This document shows, in pieces, positions 18,972 through 28,579 of a stretch of DNA of 64,000 nucleotides. Each line of letters opens with the position of its first letter. Within the stretch, counting starts at the first letter, position 1. This stretch comes from Burkholderiales bacterium (GTDB lineage: Bacteria > Pseudomonadota > Gammaproteobacteria > Burkholderiales > Burkholderiaceae_C), in assembly GCA_021732385.1 (NCBI GenBank), contig JAKFVA010000009.1, forward strand, positions 1-64,000. The letters run 5' to 3'. The position numbers were made by a program, and so were the translations under genes. The notes beneath the pieces were generated by a model. The model was not told where the DNA came from. It saw only the letters and a program-made list of their open reading frames with translations, and made no database searches.

Positions 18972-19799
18972 TTACTGCCTGACCAGGCGTGTATTGGCTG
19001 GCGACGCCTGTGGATAGCTGGTCCTAAACGGGTTAATGTCCAAACCACCGCGGCGGCAATAACGCGCATAGACCGTCAGCTTCGTTGGTTTGCAGCGTCG
19101 CCATATATCCATAAAAATCCGCTCCACGCACTGCTCGTGAAACTCGTGGTGATTGCGAAAGCTCACCAGGTATTGCAGTAAGCCTTCATGGTCTATGGGT
19201 GCGCCGCTGTAGCTGATTTGTACACTCCCCCAATCGGGCTGACCAGTCACCAGGCAGTTGCTTTTGAGCAAGTGCGACACCAGCACCTCACTCACAGGGA
19301 CTTCTTCTGAAGCGCTTTGCAGCAATTCAGGCGCAGGCAAGTAGTGGCTACAGTGCAGATCGAGCCGGTCCAGGCTCAAGCCCTCAAGTGCCCCGATTCT
19401 TTCCATGTTAAAAGCGGCAGGCTCCACCAGCTTAACGCCCACGGTAGCCCCCACCAGCGCGCTTAAGTCAGCTCGTACACATTCGCGCATGGCTGATGCA
19501 TCGGCAAAAGCCGTATTGTTCAGGCTACCCAAATAAAGTTTCAGTGACTTGCTCTCGACCATGAATGGTGACTCGCAAGGCACTGTCAAGTGTGCCAACG
19601 CAACTTGCGGCTTGCCGCGCAGGTTAAGCCAACTCAATTCGTAAGCCGTCCACAAGTCCACACCAAAAAAAATCGGTTGGCTATGCACTCCAATTTCATC
19701 TCGTTTGGGCTGGCGCGGCAATGCAAACAGCAAGGCTGGATCGTACTGGTCGGTGTAGCTACTGGTCTTGCCAAGCGGGGAGTCGGCTTCGTGTTTCAT
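18972..19799 (-). CDS. queF: NADPH-dependent 7-cyano-7-deazaguanine reductase, long form
   Basis: Reduces preQ0 to preQ1 in queuosine synthesis for tRNA. 275 residues, the two-domain (E. coli-like) type. The QueF motif ESKSLKLYL is at about 82-90, the catalytic Cys at about 182 in [11 protein letters not shown] and the acid D189. [16 protein letters not shown] binds substrate. Start chosen at [11 protein letters not shown] (19799), whose ATG overlaps the stop of the upstream hydrolase gene (ATGA), so the two are translationally coupled. Confidence 0.93.
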   Translation of the reverse strand: MKHEADSPLGKTSSYTDQYDPALLFALPRQPKRDEIGVHSQPIFFGVDLWTAYELSWLNLRGKPQVALAHLTVPCESPFMVESKSLKLYLGSLNNTAFADASAMRECVRADLSALVGATVGVKLVEPAAFNMERIGALEGLSLDRLDLHCSHYLPAPELLQSASEEVPVSEVLVSHLLKSNCLVTGQPDWGSVQISYSGAPIDHEGLLQYLVSFRNHHEFHEQCVERIFMDIWRRCKPTKLTVYARYCRRGGLDINPFRTSYPQASPANTRLVRQ

Positions 19800-20722
19800 A
19801 CCGCCGCAGCCTGCGCACAATCTTGCACTGCGCTGTGGGCGCCCAAATGTGGCAAAAGGTGCTTGAGCAGCTGCCTGACCACGCCCGGCGGCAGGTCGTG
19901 GCCCATGCCCTCAATGCCCACCAATTTGGCACCGGGGATACGGCGCGCTGTATCTTGACCGCAGGCAAAGGGCAGCAACGGATCACTCTTGCCGTGCAGC
20001 ACCAGCGTGGGGGTTCGAATGCCAGCCAGCAGCGGCGCACGGTCAACATCGGCAATGGCAGCCAGCATCTGGCGCAATGTGCCTGCCGGACGGTAGCTGC
20101 GGCGCACTTCAGGCTGAATCCGCTGACACCACTGTGCTTGTGTCAATGGGAAACCCGGGCTGGAAATAGCCTGCATGAGCTTGATGTAGTTGCTCACCAC
20201 TGCATCCGGTGTTTTGCCATTTCCACTGCCGAGCAAGGCGCGCACTACCGCTGGCTGCGGTGGTGGCAAGCCAGGTGCGCTGCTGGTGCTCATTATGCTG
20301 GTCAAGCTGGTAACACGCCACGGCTGCGTCAGCGCCATTCGCTGGGCGATCATGCCCCCCAGACTCACCCCCACCACATGCGCCTGTTGCAGCGCCAAGG
20401 CATCAAGCACGCCCAGGGCATCCAGCGCCATGTCCTGCACGCTGTACGGCGGCTTGATGCGCAGGCCCAGCTTGTATTTCATGCTGTCCCAAAGCAGGCT
20501 GGGTTTACCCAGCTCATCAAGTGACTGGCTCAAGCCCGCGTCTCGGTTGTCAAAGCGGATTACGCGGTAACCGGCAGCCACCAAGGCGCGAACAAAATCA
20601 GCAGGCCAGGCGGTCAGTTGCATGCCCAGACCCATCACCAGCAACACCGCAGGTTGCCCCGCAGCACCATTGAAAGCGCTGTCGTCGACTTTCATCAGGA
20701 GTTTATTTGCTAGTATTTTCAT
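19796..20722 (-). CDS. Alpha/beta hydrolase
   Basis: A 308-residue alpha/beta-hydrolase fold protein. The oxyanion/early strand is [15 protein letters not shown], the nucleophile elbow GVSLGG has Ser at about 120, the acid is in [10 protein letters not shown] and the histidine in GMGHDLPPG, so the triad looks complete. The closest style is pimeloyl-ACP esterase or haloperoxidase-like hydrolases; the substrate is unknown. The first codons (MKILANK) come from a partial copy of the dispersed repeat, with only a weak ribosome-binding site; MKVDDSAF at 20695 is an alternative start. Coupled to queF by a 4-base overlap. Confidence 0.75.
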   Translation of the reverse strand: MKILANKLLMKVDDSAFNGAAGQPAVLLVMGLGMQLTAWPADFVRALVAAGYRVIRFDNRDAGLSQSLDELGKPSLLWDSMKYKLGLRIKPPYSVQDMALDALGVLDALALQQAHVVGVSLGGMIAQRMALTQPWRVTSLTSIMSTSSAPGLPPPQPAVVRALLGSGNGKTPDAVVSNYIKLMQAISSPGFPLTQAQWCQRIQPEVRRSYRPAGTLRQMLAAIADVDRAPLLAGIRTPTLVLHGKSDPLLPFACGQDTARRIPGAKLVGIEGMGHDLPPGVVRQLLKHLLPHLGAHSAVQDCAQAAAV

Positions 20723-20755
20723 AGCATTACTCGCAAGTCTGTGCTGCGTAAAAGC
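20701..20755. repeat. Dispersed repeat, partial copy D (one end) overlapping a start codon
   Basis: ATAGCATTACTCGCAAGTC at 20721-20739 is the left-end sequence of the dispersed element, with about 15 further bases matching copy B (29765 on). No right end is present before the stop of the next gene. The ATG of the hydrolase gene (complement of 20720-20722) lies at the outer edge of the end repeat, in the TTTCATAGC flank. Confidence 0.55.
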
Positions 20756-20761
20756 ATAATT

Positions 20762-21631
20762 TCATATAAAAATACCTTCCCTCAACCACTTGGTGGCAAT
20801 CCATTTTTCCCCAGCGATCACGGGTGCGCCGCCATGCAGTGACAGTGTTGAAGGGTGGGGTTTGTCGTAACTAAAAAATACCGCATTACCGCGCTTGGGC
20901 GCGACCACCAGATTGACATTGGGGAAGGTGGTGCCACCGCCCTTTTCGGGTTCACCCAAATACACAATGACCGTGGCCACGCGCTGACCACCTCGCTTAA
21001 GGATAGTGGGCGTGCCTGGCTCATTGGGGTCAAAGTAATCGTAGTGCGGCTTGTATTCGGCACCCGGCTGGTAGTGCAGCACCTGCAGGTCCTCGCCGTT
21101 GGCCAGCGGCCAGTTCAACAGTCTGGCAATGCGCGCCTCCAGCTTGGCCACCACATCGTTTTCCCCCAAGCGAAAAAACATGCCATTGCTGGTGCGGTCG
21201 GCATGCACTTCCTCACCCCCGGTCTGGTTGATTACTGTCAATGACCGGGCCATGCGCGGGCGCGCCGCTTCAATCAAGGTGGCGCACTCGTCGTCTGACA
21301 ACAAACCCCCAAATACCACCAAATGGGGTTGCGTCATCACCTGCAGCACCGCTACCTGCTTGTCACCAGCGTCCAGATACAGCGGTGCATCGTCGATCGA
21401 GGCGCGCGGCACCGGCACGCCTGCCTGGTTTACCGTGCCCGGCAAGGTTGTCTGCGCCTGCAAGTTGGCCAGGGTACTGGCAAGGGCTGCCTGCGCCACC
21501 GCTTCTTGCCAGCCTGAACTCCGCATGGACTGTAATATTTGCTCGGGTGTAAATGGCACGCGCAACTGCTCCACGATCCATTGCCGCAGTTCGGGCGAAA
21601 TAACTTGCCCGCTGGTGTTTGAATTAAGCAT
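20762..21631 (-). CDS. Prolyl 4-hydroxylase-like 2-oxoglutarate/Fe(II) oxygenase
   Basis: A 289-residue Fe(II)/2-oxoglutarate dioxygenase. The metal triad is visible as H196 and D198 (YKPHYDYFD) and H266 (LHGGAPV). The lysine K276 ten residues on (IAGEKWIATKW) would hold 2-oxoglutarate. The N-terminal 100 residues are a helical extension ahead of the catalytic core. Family members hydroxylate prolines in other proteins; the target here is unknown. It lies between queF-hydrolase and yaaA, all on the minus strand, with a 36-base gap to yaaA. Confidence 0.85.
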   Translation of the reverse strand: MLNSNTSGQVISPELRQWIVEQLRVPFTPEQILQSMRSSGWQEAVAQAALASTLANLQAQTTLPGTVNQAGVPVPRASIDDAPLYLDAGDKQVAVLQVMTQPHLVVFGGLLSDDECATLIEAARPRMARSLTVINQTGGEEVHADRTSNGMFFRLGENDVVAKLEARIARLLNWPLANGEDLQVLHYQPGAEYKPHYDYFDPNEPGTPTILKRGGQRVATVIVYLGEPEKGGGTTFPNVNLVVAPKRGNAVFFSYDKPHPSTLSLHGGAPVIAGEKWIATKWLREGIFI

Positions 21632-21667
21632 GCAGCGAAAACCTGGCTTTCGTGTCGCTTGAAGAAG

Positions 21668-22444
21668 CTAAACGGGTTTACGACGAAACACCAGCCGGTC
21701 CGGCAGGCTGGCCTTTTCGTCAAAAACGTAATTCTCCGTTTTGAAAGTGCACAGTCCTTCAGGCGTGCTGATGCGCTGGTTGATGGCATGGCGTGCCATC
21801 AACCCTCGTGCGCGCTTGGCCATGAAGCTCACCACTTTGTATTGCCCTGCAGAACGCCACTCTTCAAAAACGCAAGTCACCACCCGGGCACGCAGGGCTT
21901 TCATGTCTACCACCTTGAAATATTCCTGTGAAGCCAGATTGATCACCACAGGTGTCTTGTCAGTCTGTAAACGGGTATTGAGGTACTCCGCAATTTGCGC
22001 CCCCCAGAACTGGTAGAGGTTTTTGCCCTGCTCAGTGGCCAGTGCCGTGCCCATTTCAAGCCGGTAGGGCTGCATCAAATCCAGCGGCCGCAACACGCCG
22101 TACAAACCACTCAGGATCGCCACATGGTCTTGCGCCCAAGCCAAATCATTGGTTGACAAAGTGCTTGCCTGCAAGCCCTCATAGACATCGCCGTTGAAAG
22201 CCAGCAGTGCTTGCTTGGAATTCTTGCTGGTTAAACGCGGCTTCCAGGCCTGGTAGCGCGCCACATTCAGTGCAGCCAGTTTGTCGCTCAAGTCCATTAG
22301 CCTTGCAATCTGCCCGGGCGACTGGCGCCGCAGTGTCTCAATCAAGGCCATGCTTTGGCTTACAAACTGGGGCCGGGTATGGGTATTGGTAGATGGCGCA
22401 GTCTCGTAGTCGAGCGCTTTGGCAGGAGACAATAAAAACAGCAT
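21668..22444 (-). CDS. yaaA: Peroxide stress protein YaaA
   Basis: A 258-residue DUF328/YaaA protein that limits free iron during peroxide stress in E. coli and binds DNA. Recognised by MLFLLSPAKALDYE at the start, LSGLYGVLRPLDLMQPYRLEMG in the middle and INLASQEYFKVVD with VVSFMAKRARGLMARHAIN late. Full length compared with the family. It is divergent from valS, with a 295-base spacer. Confidence 0.92.
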   Translation of the reverse strand: MLFLLSPAKALDYETAPSTNTHTRPQFVSQSMALIETLRRQSPGQIARLMDLSDKLAALNVARYQAWKPRLTSKNSKQALLAFNGDVYEGLQASTLSTNDLAWAQDHVAILSGLYGVLRPLDLMQPYRLEMGTALATEQGKNLYQFWGAQIAEYLNTRLQTDKTPVVINLASQEYFKVVDMKALRARVVTCVFEEWRSAGQYKVVSFMAKRARGLMARHAINQRISTPEGLCTFKTENYVFDEKASLPDRLVFRRKPV

Positions 22445-22706
22445 GATGTAGCGGTTTGTCGGGCAAAATTAAAAACTGAAAAACCATGCCATTGCGGCCT
22501 TCGGCAATCCTAACCCATACCTTGTTTTGTCGACACTGCAGCGGTCCCCCGCACCGGAGCAAGGCGTAACAGCCCGCCCCACTGCGGCCATAGCCTGCAC
22601 GCCCGCCTCGCCGCTCGTCTGCGCGCTGGCAGTAGCGCAAGCCATCAACTGCGTTGCGGCCATGCACCTCGAATAAAATCCAGGCTGCTCCCCAACTTAC
22701 CCTGAC

Positions 22707-22732
22707 CGGCATCCCGCAAGGATGCCGTTTTT
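22707..22732 (+). promoter_or_regulatory. Terminator-like hairpin directly before valS start
   Basis: CGGCATCC (22707-22714), loop CGCAA, GGATGCCG (22720-22727), then TTTTT (22728-22732). The whole structure ends 7 bases before the ATG at 22740 and covers any ribosome-binding site. No plus-strand gene lies upstream that would need a terminator, so an attenuator or translation-control element in the valS leader is possible. The rest of the 22445-22706 spacer shows no recognisable feature. Confidence 0.5.
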
Positions 22733-22739
22733 GCTTGCC

Positions 22740-25712
22740 ATGACCAACTCTGTCACCCCTACCGCTACTGCCGCTTCGGAATTGCCCGCCCAGCCGGGGC
22801 TGCAAAGCCTGGCCAAATCGTTTGAGCCTGCCGCCATAGAAACGCAGTGGAGGCCGTTGTGGGAGCAGCGCGGTTATGGCGTGGCAGGCTTTCGTGGTAC
22901 GGGCGCGCCCGACAGCCAGGCGGCAAGCGCAGGCAACAATTTTGCTATCCAGTTGCCGCCGCCCAACGTGACCGGCACGCTGCACATGGGTCATGCCTTC
23001 AACCAGACCATCATGGATGCGCTCACGCGCTACCACCGCATGCGCGGCTTCAATACCCTGTGGCTGCCCGGCACCGACCATGCCGGCATCGCCACGCAAA
23101 TCGTGGTGGAACGGCAACTGCAAGCGCAGGGCCAAAGCCGCCACGAACTCGGCCGCAAGAATTTTGTGGCCCGCGCCTGGGACTGGAAAGCGCAGTCGGG
23201 CAACACCATCACCCAGCAAATGCGCCGCATGGGCTCCAGCGTTGACTGGAGCCGTGCGTACTTCACCATGGACGACAAAATGTCCGGTGTCGTTACCGAA
23301 ACTTTTGTGCGCCTGTATGAGCAAGGCCTGATTTACCGCGGCAAGCGTCTGGTCAACTGGGACCCGGTGCTGAAAAGCGCGGTGAGCGATCTGGAGGTGG
23401 AGAGCGAGGAAGAAGACGGCTTTCTGTGGCACATTCGCTACCCGCTTGTGAACAGCAGCGAGAGTTTGGTTGTAGCCACCACACGGCCCGAAACCATGCT
23501 GGGTGACGTGGCCGTCATGGTGCACCCCGAAGACGAACGCTACCGCCACCTGATTGGCCAGCAAGTCATGTTGCCGCTGTGCAACCGCTCCATTCCCGTG
23601 ATTGCCGATGACTATGTGGACAAGGACTTTGGCACTGGCGTGGTCAAGGTCACACCCGCGCACGATGTGAACGATTACGCTGTTGGCCAGCGCCACGGCT
23701 TGCCCCTCATCGGCATCCTGACGCTGGACGCTGCCATCAACGACAACGCGCCCACCGCCTACCGTGGTCTAGACCGGTTTGTCGCCCGTAAAAAAGTAGT
23801 GGCAGACCTGCAAGACCAAGGCCTGCTGGTTGAAATCAAAAAGCACAAGCTCATGGTGCCACGCTGCGCGCGCACCGGCCAGGTCATTGAACCCATGCTG
23901 ACCGACCAGTGGTTTGTTGCCATGACCAAACCCGATACAGGCGGAAAAAGCATCGCCCAAAAAGCCATTGATGCGGTAGACAGCGGTGCGGTGAAGTTTG
24001 TGCCCGAGCAATGGATCAACACTTACCACCAATGGATGGGCAATATCCAGGACTGGTGCATCAGCCGCCAGCTGTGGTGGGGGCACCAGATTCCGGCCTG
24101 GTACGGCGCGGGGGGCGAACTCTTTGTAGCGCGCACCGAAGCCGATGCACGCGCACAAGCGCAGGCAGCAGGCTACGGTGGCCTGCTGACACGCGATGAG
24201 GACGTGCTGGACACCTGGTACTCGTCAGCCATGGTCCCGTTCTCTTCCCTTGGCTGGCCTGAAAAAACCAACGACCTCGACCTGTATCTGCCGTCGAGCG
24301 TATTGGTCACCGGCTACGACATCATCTTTTTCTGGGTCGCCCGGATGATCATGATGACCACCCACTTCACGGGCCAAGTGCCGTTCAAACACGTTTACAT
24401 CCACGGCCTGGTGCGCGACGCGCAGGGCAGGAAAATGAGCAAGTCCGAGGGCAATGTGCTCGACCCGGTGGACCTGATTGATGGCATTGCGCTCGAGGCG
24501 CTGCTGGACAAACGCGCGCAAGGGTTGCGCAAGCCCGAAACTGCACCGCAAGTGCGCAAGAACACCGCCAAGGAATTTCCAGACGGCATCCCCGCCTTTG
24601 GAGCCGACGCGCTGCGCTTTACCTTTGCCGCCATGGCAACACTGGGGCGCAACATCAATTTCGACAGCAAGCGCTGCGAGGGTTACCGCAACTTTTGCAA
24701 CAAGCTCTGGAACGCCACGCGATTTGTGCTGATGAATTGCGAGGGCCAGGACTGCGGCCTCAAGCCCCACACCAAGGCCGAGTGCGAACCCGGCCAGTGG
24801 GCGCATGGCTACTTGAGCTTCAGCCAGGCTGACCGCTGGATCACTTCCCTGTTGCAAAAAGCCGAAGCCGAAGTGGCCCAAGGCTTTGCCGACTACCGAC
24901 TCGACAACGTGGCCAACTGCATTTACGACTTTGTCTGGAACGAGTTTTGCGACTGGTACCTGGAGATTGCCAAAGTACAAATTCAAACTGGCACGGGTCA
25001 CAAAGACCCACTAGTGGGCCTGGCCCAGCAGCGCGCTACCCGCCGCACCCTGATCCGCACGCTGGAAACCATTTTGCGGTTGGCCCACCCCATGATTCCT
25101 TTTATTACCGAAGCCCTGTGGCAAAAGGTAGCGCCCATCGCGGGCGTAATCACGCCTGCAAATGCGGATTCAACCGATTTGCCCAACGAATCAGTGAGCA
25201 TTGCGCGCTACCCGCAAGCCCAGTTGGACAAAGTCGACGAATCGGCGATTAGCTATATTGGCCAGCTCAAGCAACTGGTGGACGCCAGCCGCAACCTGCG
25301 CGGCGAAATGAAAGTCTCACCCGCCACCCGCTTGCCGCTGTATGTCAGCGGCGAGGCGGACTTCATCCGTGAAGCCGCGCCTGCGCTGCAGGCGTTGGCC
25401 AAGCTCAGCGAAGTCAAGGTATTCACCGACGAAGCCGCCTGGAGCGCCGCCACACAAGCCGCACCGGTGGCTGTGGTCGGCAATTCGCGCATCTGCCTGC
25501 ACATGGAAATGGATGCGGGCGCAGAAAAGCTGCGCCTGGGCAAAGAAGCTACACGGCTGCAGACCGAAATTACCAAGGCCCAGGCCAAGCTTGCCAATCC
25601 GGGCTTTGTGGCCAAGGCACCGCCCGCCGTACTGCAGCAGGAACAGCAGTGCATTGCCGATTTCAGTGCCACGCTGGCTAAAGTGCAGCAGCAACTGGCC
25701 CGCCTGGGCTGA
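22740..25712 (+). CDS. valS: Valine--tRNA ligase
   Basis: Class I aminoacyl-tRNA synthetase (990 residues) charging tRNA-Val with valine, with an editing domain. The HIGH motif appears as HMGH at about 82-85 ([13 protein letters not shown]) and KMSKS at about 565-569. The editing domain carries [17 protein letters not shown]. The C-terminal anticodon domain and the coiled-coil arm ([27 protein letters not shown]) are intact. An in-frame ATG at 22722 lies inside the upstream hairpin, so I prefer MTNSVTP at 22740; neither has a good ribosome-binding site. Convergent with the dehydrogenase-like gene, with a 1-base gap. Confidence 0.95.
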   Translation: MTNSVTPTATAASELPAQPGLQSLAKSFEPAAIETQWRPLWEQRGYGVAGFRGTGAPDSQAASAGNNFAIQLPPPNVTGTLHMGHAFNQTIMDALTRYHRMRGFNTLWLPGTDHAGIATQIVVERQLQAQGQSRHELGRKNFVARAWDWKAQSGNTITQQMRRMGSSVDWSRAYFTMDDKMSGVVTETFVRLYEQGLIYRGKRLVNWDPVLKSAVSDLEVESEEEDGFLWHIRYPLVNSSESLVVATTRPETMLGDVAVMVHPEDERYRHLIGQQVMLPLCNRSIPVIADDYVDKDFGTGVVKVTPAHDVNDYAVGQRHGLPLIGILTLDAAINDNAPTAYRGLDRFVARKKVVADLQDQGLLVEIKKHKLMVPRCARTGQVIEPMLTDQWFVAMTKPDTGGKSIAQKAIDAVDSGAVKFVPEQWINTYHQWMGNIQDWCISRQLWWGHQIPAWYGAGGELFVARTEADARAQAQAAGYGGLLTRDEDVLDTWYSSAMVPFSSLGWPEKTNDLDLYLPSSVLVTGYDIIFFWVARMIMMTTHFTGQVPFKHVYIHGLVRDAQGRKMSKSEGNVLDPVDLIDGIALEALLDKRAQGLRKPETAPQVRKNTAKEFPDGIPAFGADALRFTFAAMATLGRNINFDSKRCEGYRNFCNKLWNATRFVLMNCEGQDCGLKPHTKAECEPGQWAHGYLSFSQADRWITSLLQKAEAEVAQGFADYRLDNVANCIYDFVWNEFCDWYLEIAKVQIQTGTGHKDPLVGLAQQRATRRTLIRTLETILRLAHPMIPFITEALWQKVAPIAGVITPANADSTDLPNESVSIARYPQAQLDKVDESAISYIGQLKQLVDASRNLRGEMKVSPATRLPLYVSGEADFIREAAPALQALAKLSEVKVFTDEAAWSAATQAAPVAVVGNSRICLHMEMDAGAEKLRLGKEATRLQTEITKAQAKLANPGFVAKAPPAVLQQEQQCIADFSATLAKVQQQLARLG

Positions 25713-25713
25713 T

Positions 25714-26682
25714 TCAGGCCACCGTGAGATCACCTGGTATGGTGGGCTGCGGTTCCATGGAGCCAACTGGCTGGCCCAGCACGGCATGCAGGCGGTGCGC
25801 CACATACCAACTGGCACGCAAACGCGCCTCACGGGTATGCGCGCCAAGACGGGGGGTGAGAAACAAGTTGCTTAAGTCATGCAAGGGCGAGCCCTTGCTG
25901 GCAAAGTCAGTTTCTGCGCCATCAAGCAAACAGGCATCAATTCGGCCATCAGTCAGTGCGCCAGCTAGAGCATGTGGTTCAAATAAAGCCGAGCGGCTGA
26001 TGCTCACCCATACCTGCCCGTGTCGGCAATTTGCAAGCACCTGCTCATTGATAAAGCCAGCAAAGCGTGAGGCATACACCACCTGCACCGACACCGCGTC
26101 AGCCAATTGCAGCAGTTCAGGCAGGCTCACGGGCTGCATATGCAGACGGGCCCAAATAGGTGCGCTGTGGTGAATAGCCGGGTCATACCCAATCAATTTA
26201 ACGCCCAGCGAATGCAGCATGGGCGCCAACGTATGGGCCGTAGGCGCGAGGCCCAAAATGCCCACCACACTGCCGTTAAGCTCGCGCCCCAGACGCATCG
26301 TGTCGTACGCTCGTCCGTCCATTGCAGAGCGCACGCCCCGGCGAAAAAGCATCAACAAACCGGCCAGCAAATATTCGGCGTTGGAGCGGACGCTGGCGGT
26401 TGTGGCCTGCAAGAACCGCACATTGCGCTCGCGGCAGGCTTCCAGGTCAGTGTTGTCGCTACCTACATGCAAGCGCGCCACCGCGCGCAGCAAAGGCGCG
26501 CAGTCAAGCAATTGCTGCGTTACCGCCACTTTGCGCGGCAGCACCACGGCATCGGCGTAACGGATTTCATGCATCAGCCCGCGTGCGTCCAGCGCCAGTT
26601 CGGGCTGGCAGTCGACGTCGTAGCGCTCGCGCAGCCAATCGACGGCCTCCGGCAGCAGCATCTCCAAAAGGAGTATCTTCAA
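25714..26682 (-). CDS. Degenerate D-2-hydroxyacid dehydrogenase-like protein
   Basis: 322 residues with the overall D-isomer 2-hydroxyacid dehydrogenase plan: a substrate-domain segment ARLHVGSDNTDLEACRERNV, then an NAD domain. The cofactor loop, normally GxGxxG, reads GLAPTA (about 144-149). Arg230 (SISRSALFEPHAL) and Glu257 keep the catalytic positions, but the histidine expected in TPH is Arg278 (LTPRLGAHT). Loss of both the glycine motif and the acid/base histidine suggests no normal dehydrogenase activity; a regulatory or binding role is possible. Divergent from galU (133-base gap), with which homologues are often paired. Confidence 0.75.
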   Translation of the reverse strand: MKILLLEMLLPEAVDWLRERYDVDCQPELALDARGLMHEIRYADAVVLPRKVAVTQQLLDCAPLLRAVARLHVGSDNTDLEACRERNVRFLQATTASVRSNAEYLLAGLLMLFRRGVRSAMDGRAYDTMRLGRELNGSVVGILGLAPTAHTLAPMLHSLGVKLIGYDPAIHHSAPIWARLHMQPVSLPELLQLADAVSVQVVYASRFAGFINEQVLANCRHGQVWVSISRSALFEPHALAGALTDGRIDACLLDGAETDFASKGSPLHDLSNLFLTPRLGAHTREARLRASWYVAHRLHAVLGQPVGSMEPQPTIPGDLTVA

Positions 26683-26815
26683 GCTTGCGTTCCCATCCCT
26701 ATCGTTATTGATACCAAGCCGTGGGGCTAATGCAGACAGGCCTTGTCAGAAGTCGCTGGCATTGCCCCCGAACAAGACCAAACGAAAACTGTAGCAATTA
26801 ATCCTCCTGCCGTCC

Positions 26816-27742
26816 ATGCAAAAAAATTACAAGATCACTACCGCCGTTTTTCCGGTCGCTGGGCTGGGTACCCGATTTCTGCCCGCCACCAAGGCCCAAC
26901 CCAAAGAGATGCTGCCGGTGGTGGATAAACCACTAATTCAGTACGCAGTGGAGGAGGCGTACGCGGCAGGCGTGCGCCACATGGTTTTTGTAACCGGACG
27001 CAATAAACGCGCCATCGAAGACCATTTTGACCTGGCTTACGAGCTCGAATTTGAGTTGCAAGCCACGCAAAAACAAGCTCTGCTGGATCTGGTGCGCTCC
27101 ATCCAGCCTGCGGACATGCACTGCTCTTACGTGCGCCAGCCGCGCTCCTTGGGTCTGGGCCATGCGGTGCTGTGTGCGGAACATTTGATTGGTGCGCAAC
27201 CGTTTGCGGTACTGTTGGCCGACGATTTGATGCGTGGCGAGCCCAGCGGACCAGGCGTGTTGACACAAATGGCCGACATTTTTGTACATACGGGTGCCTC
27301 CCTGCTGGCTGTACAAACCGTGCCAGACGACCAAGTTCACCGCTATGGCATTGTGGTGGGCCAACCCGCCGTCAACCCGATCGAGGCGGATACAGGCGAG
27401 CTGGCGCAAAGCCGCTTGCTGACGCTTTCTCATATTGTGGAAAAACCGCGCGCATCAGACACACCTGCGCGCACCGCGGTGGCTGGACGTTATGTGTTGA
27501 CCCCAGCAATTTTTCACCACCTGCGGCATCTGCCGCCCGGCGCGCAAGGTGAGATTCAATTGACCGACGGTATTGCCGCGCTGATGCGCGCAGAGCCGGT
27601 TCAAGCCTACCGCTACAGGGGCAAGCGCTACGACTGTGGCAGCAAACTGGGTTTTCTGGAAGCCAGCGTGGAGCTGGCGCTAGAGCACCCTGAAGTAGGC
27701 GCACCGTTTGCGGCGTTTCTCAAAACGCAGCAGTTGCTTTGA
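26816..27742 (+). CDS. galU: UTP--glucose-1-phosphate uridylyltransferase
   Basis: Makes UDP-glucose from UTP and glucose-1-phosphate, supplying sugars for envelope polysaccharides (308 residues). The nucleotide-binding [21 protein letters not shown] is at about 15-35. [18 protein letters not shown] and VLLADDLM follow, with [13 protein letters not shown] and [12 protein letters not shown] late. The start at 26816 lacks a strong ribosome-binding site. Convergent with the TusA-like gene. Confidence 0.93.
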   Translation: MQKNYKITTAVFPVAGLGTRFLPATKAQPKEMLPVVDKPLIQYAVEEAYAAGVRHMVFVTGRNKRAIEDHFDLAYELEFELQATQKQALLDLVRSIQPADMHCSYVRQPRSLGLGHAVLCAEHLIGAQPFAVLLADDLMRGEPSGPGVLTQMADIFVHTGASLLAVQTVPDDQVHRYGIVVGQPAVNPIEADTGELAQSRLLTLSHIVEKPRASDTPARTAVAGRYVLTPAIFHHLRHLPPGAQGEIQLTDGIAALMRAEPVQAYRYRGKRYDCGSKLGFLEASVELALEHPEVGAPFAAFLKTQQLL

Positions 27743-27779
27743 GCCGCCGCACCAAACAGCTGCGGCAAAAAATCAACCA

Positions 27780-28007
27780 TCAGCGGCGCGTCAAGACATG
27801 GATGAAGTCTGCGCCAGCAGTGGTCTGCTCCATCAGCGGATTGCCCGTCTGCTTGGCAAAAGCCTGAAAATCACGCACCGAACCGGGGTCGGTGGATACC
27901 ACTTTAAGTACCTCACCCGTGGCCATTTCAGACAGCGCTTTCTTGGCCTTCAAGATGGGCAACGGGCAGTTCAGACCGCGGGTGTCAATTTCTTTGTCAA
28001 TGTTCAT
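27780..28007 (-). CDS. TusA-family sulfurtransferase-like protein
   Basis: A 75-residue cytoplasmic protein of the SirA/TusA family. The N-terminal signature RGLNCPLPILKAKKAL carries the sulfur-binding cysteine of CPxP at about residue 14. The rest has the two-layer alpha/beta pattern. It may carry sulfur for tRNA thiolation or another pathway; the partner genes tusBCDE are not in the window. Start set at MNIDKEID, not the upstream MICPPPR. It lies 48 bases downstream of the Nudix gene on the same strand, which with cysM could form one sulfur-related transcription unit. Confidence 0.85.
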   Translation of the reverse strand: MNIDKEIDTRGLNCPLPILKAKKALSEMATGEVLKVVSTDPGSVRDFQAFAKQTGNPLMEQTTAGADFIHVLTRR

Positions 28008-28055
28008 GGCGATTCTTGGTGGTGGGCAAATCAAGTTGGACGCTGGCGGCTGGCG

Positions 28056-28577
28056 CTACCCCTGGCCTAAAAAACGAGGGGTATGCCCCCGGCTTAACAA
28101 CCAGTCGGCCAGGGCGCGGCCCGTTCCCTCTGGCCAGCATTTTACGGACTGGGCATCGAACAGCCGGTATTCCACCAACTCGGGAGAAAGACTAATTTCG
28201 CCAGTGGCAACGGCGTGGTAGGCCACGATCAACTGGTTCATGCGGCGAAACTCATACACGCCGATCAGTTGTGGCGCGGCGGCGTCCAGGTTGGTTTCTT
28301 CCTTGATTTCGCGGGCGATGCCCTCCGCCGGATTTTCGTTGGCCTCTAAGAAACCGGTGATCAGGGCAAACATTTTGCCGGGCCAGGCGGCGTTGCGCGC
28401 CAGCAGAATTTGCCCTTGGTACTCCACCACGGCAGCGAGCACCGGGGTCGGGTTGTTCCAGTGGGTAAAGTCGCACGCTGGGCAGCGCAAGCGCTGCTTT
28501 TCGCCCCCGTCTTCCATCTGGCTGACCCAGGCCAGGGGCGTGGCGCACTGCGGGCAATACTGGTAATGGGCCGCCAT
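28056..28577 (-). CDS. Nudix hydrolase with zinc ribbon
   Basis: A 173-residue protein. The N-terminal zinc ribbon has two CxxC pairs (CPQC near the start, CPAC about 25 residues later), then a Nudix box GFLEANENPAEGIAREIKEE with the full G-x5-E-x7-REUxEE pattern. The combination resembles NudC-type NADH pyrophosphatase, though it is shorter and lacks the extra N-terminal domain. Start chosen at MAAHYQYCPQC (28577); the frame runs further up into cysM. It follows cysM by 2 bases, so the two are almost certainly co-transcribed. Substrate not decidable. Confidence 0.85.
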   Translation of the reverse strand: MAAHYQYCPQCATPLAWVSQMEDGGEKQRLRCPACDFTHWNNPTPVLAAVVEYQGQILLARNAAWPGKMFALITGFLEANENPAEGIAREIKEETNLDAAAPQLIGVYEFRRMNQLIVAYHAVATGEISLSPELVEYRLFDAQSVKCWPEGTGRALADWLLSRGHTPRFLGQG

Positions 28578-28579
28578 GC

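Noticed and set aside
22338-23696. A 452-codon minus-strand frame overlapping yaaA and valS.
   Set aside because: Shadow of valS codons; both real genes have complete motifs.
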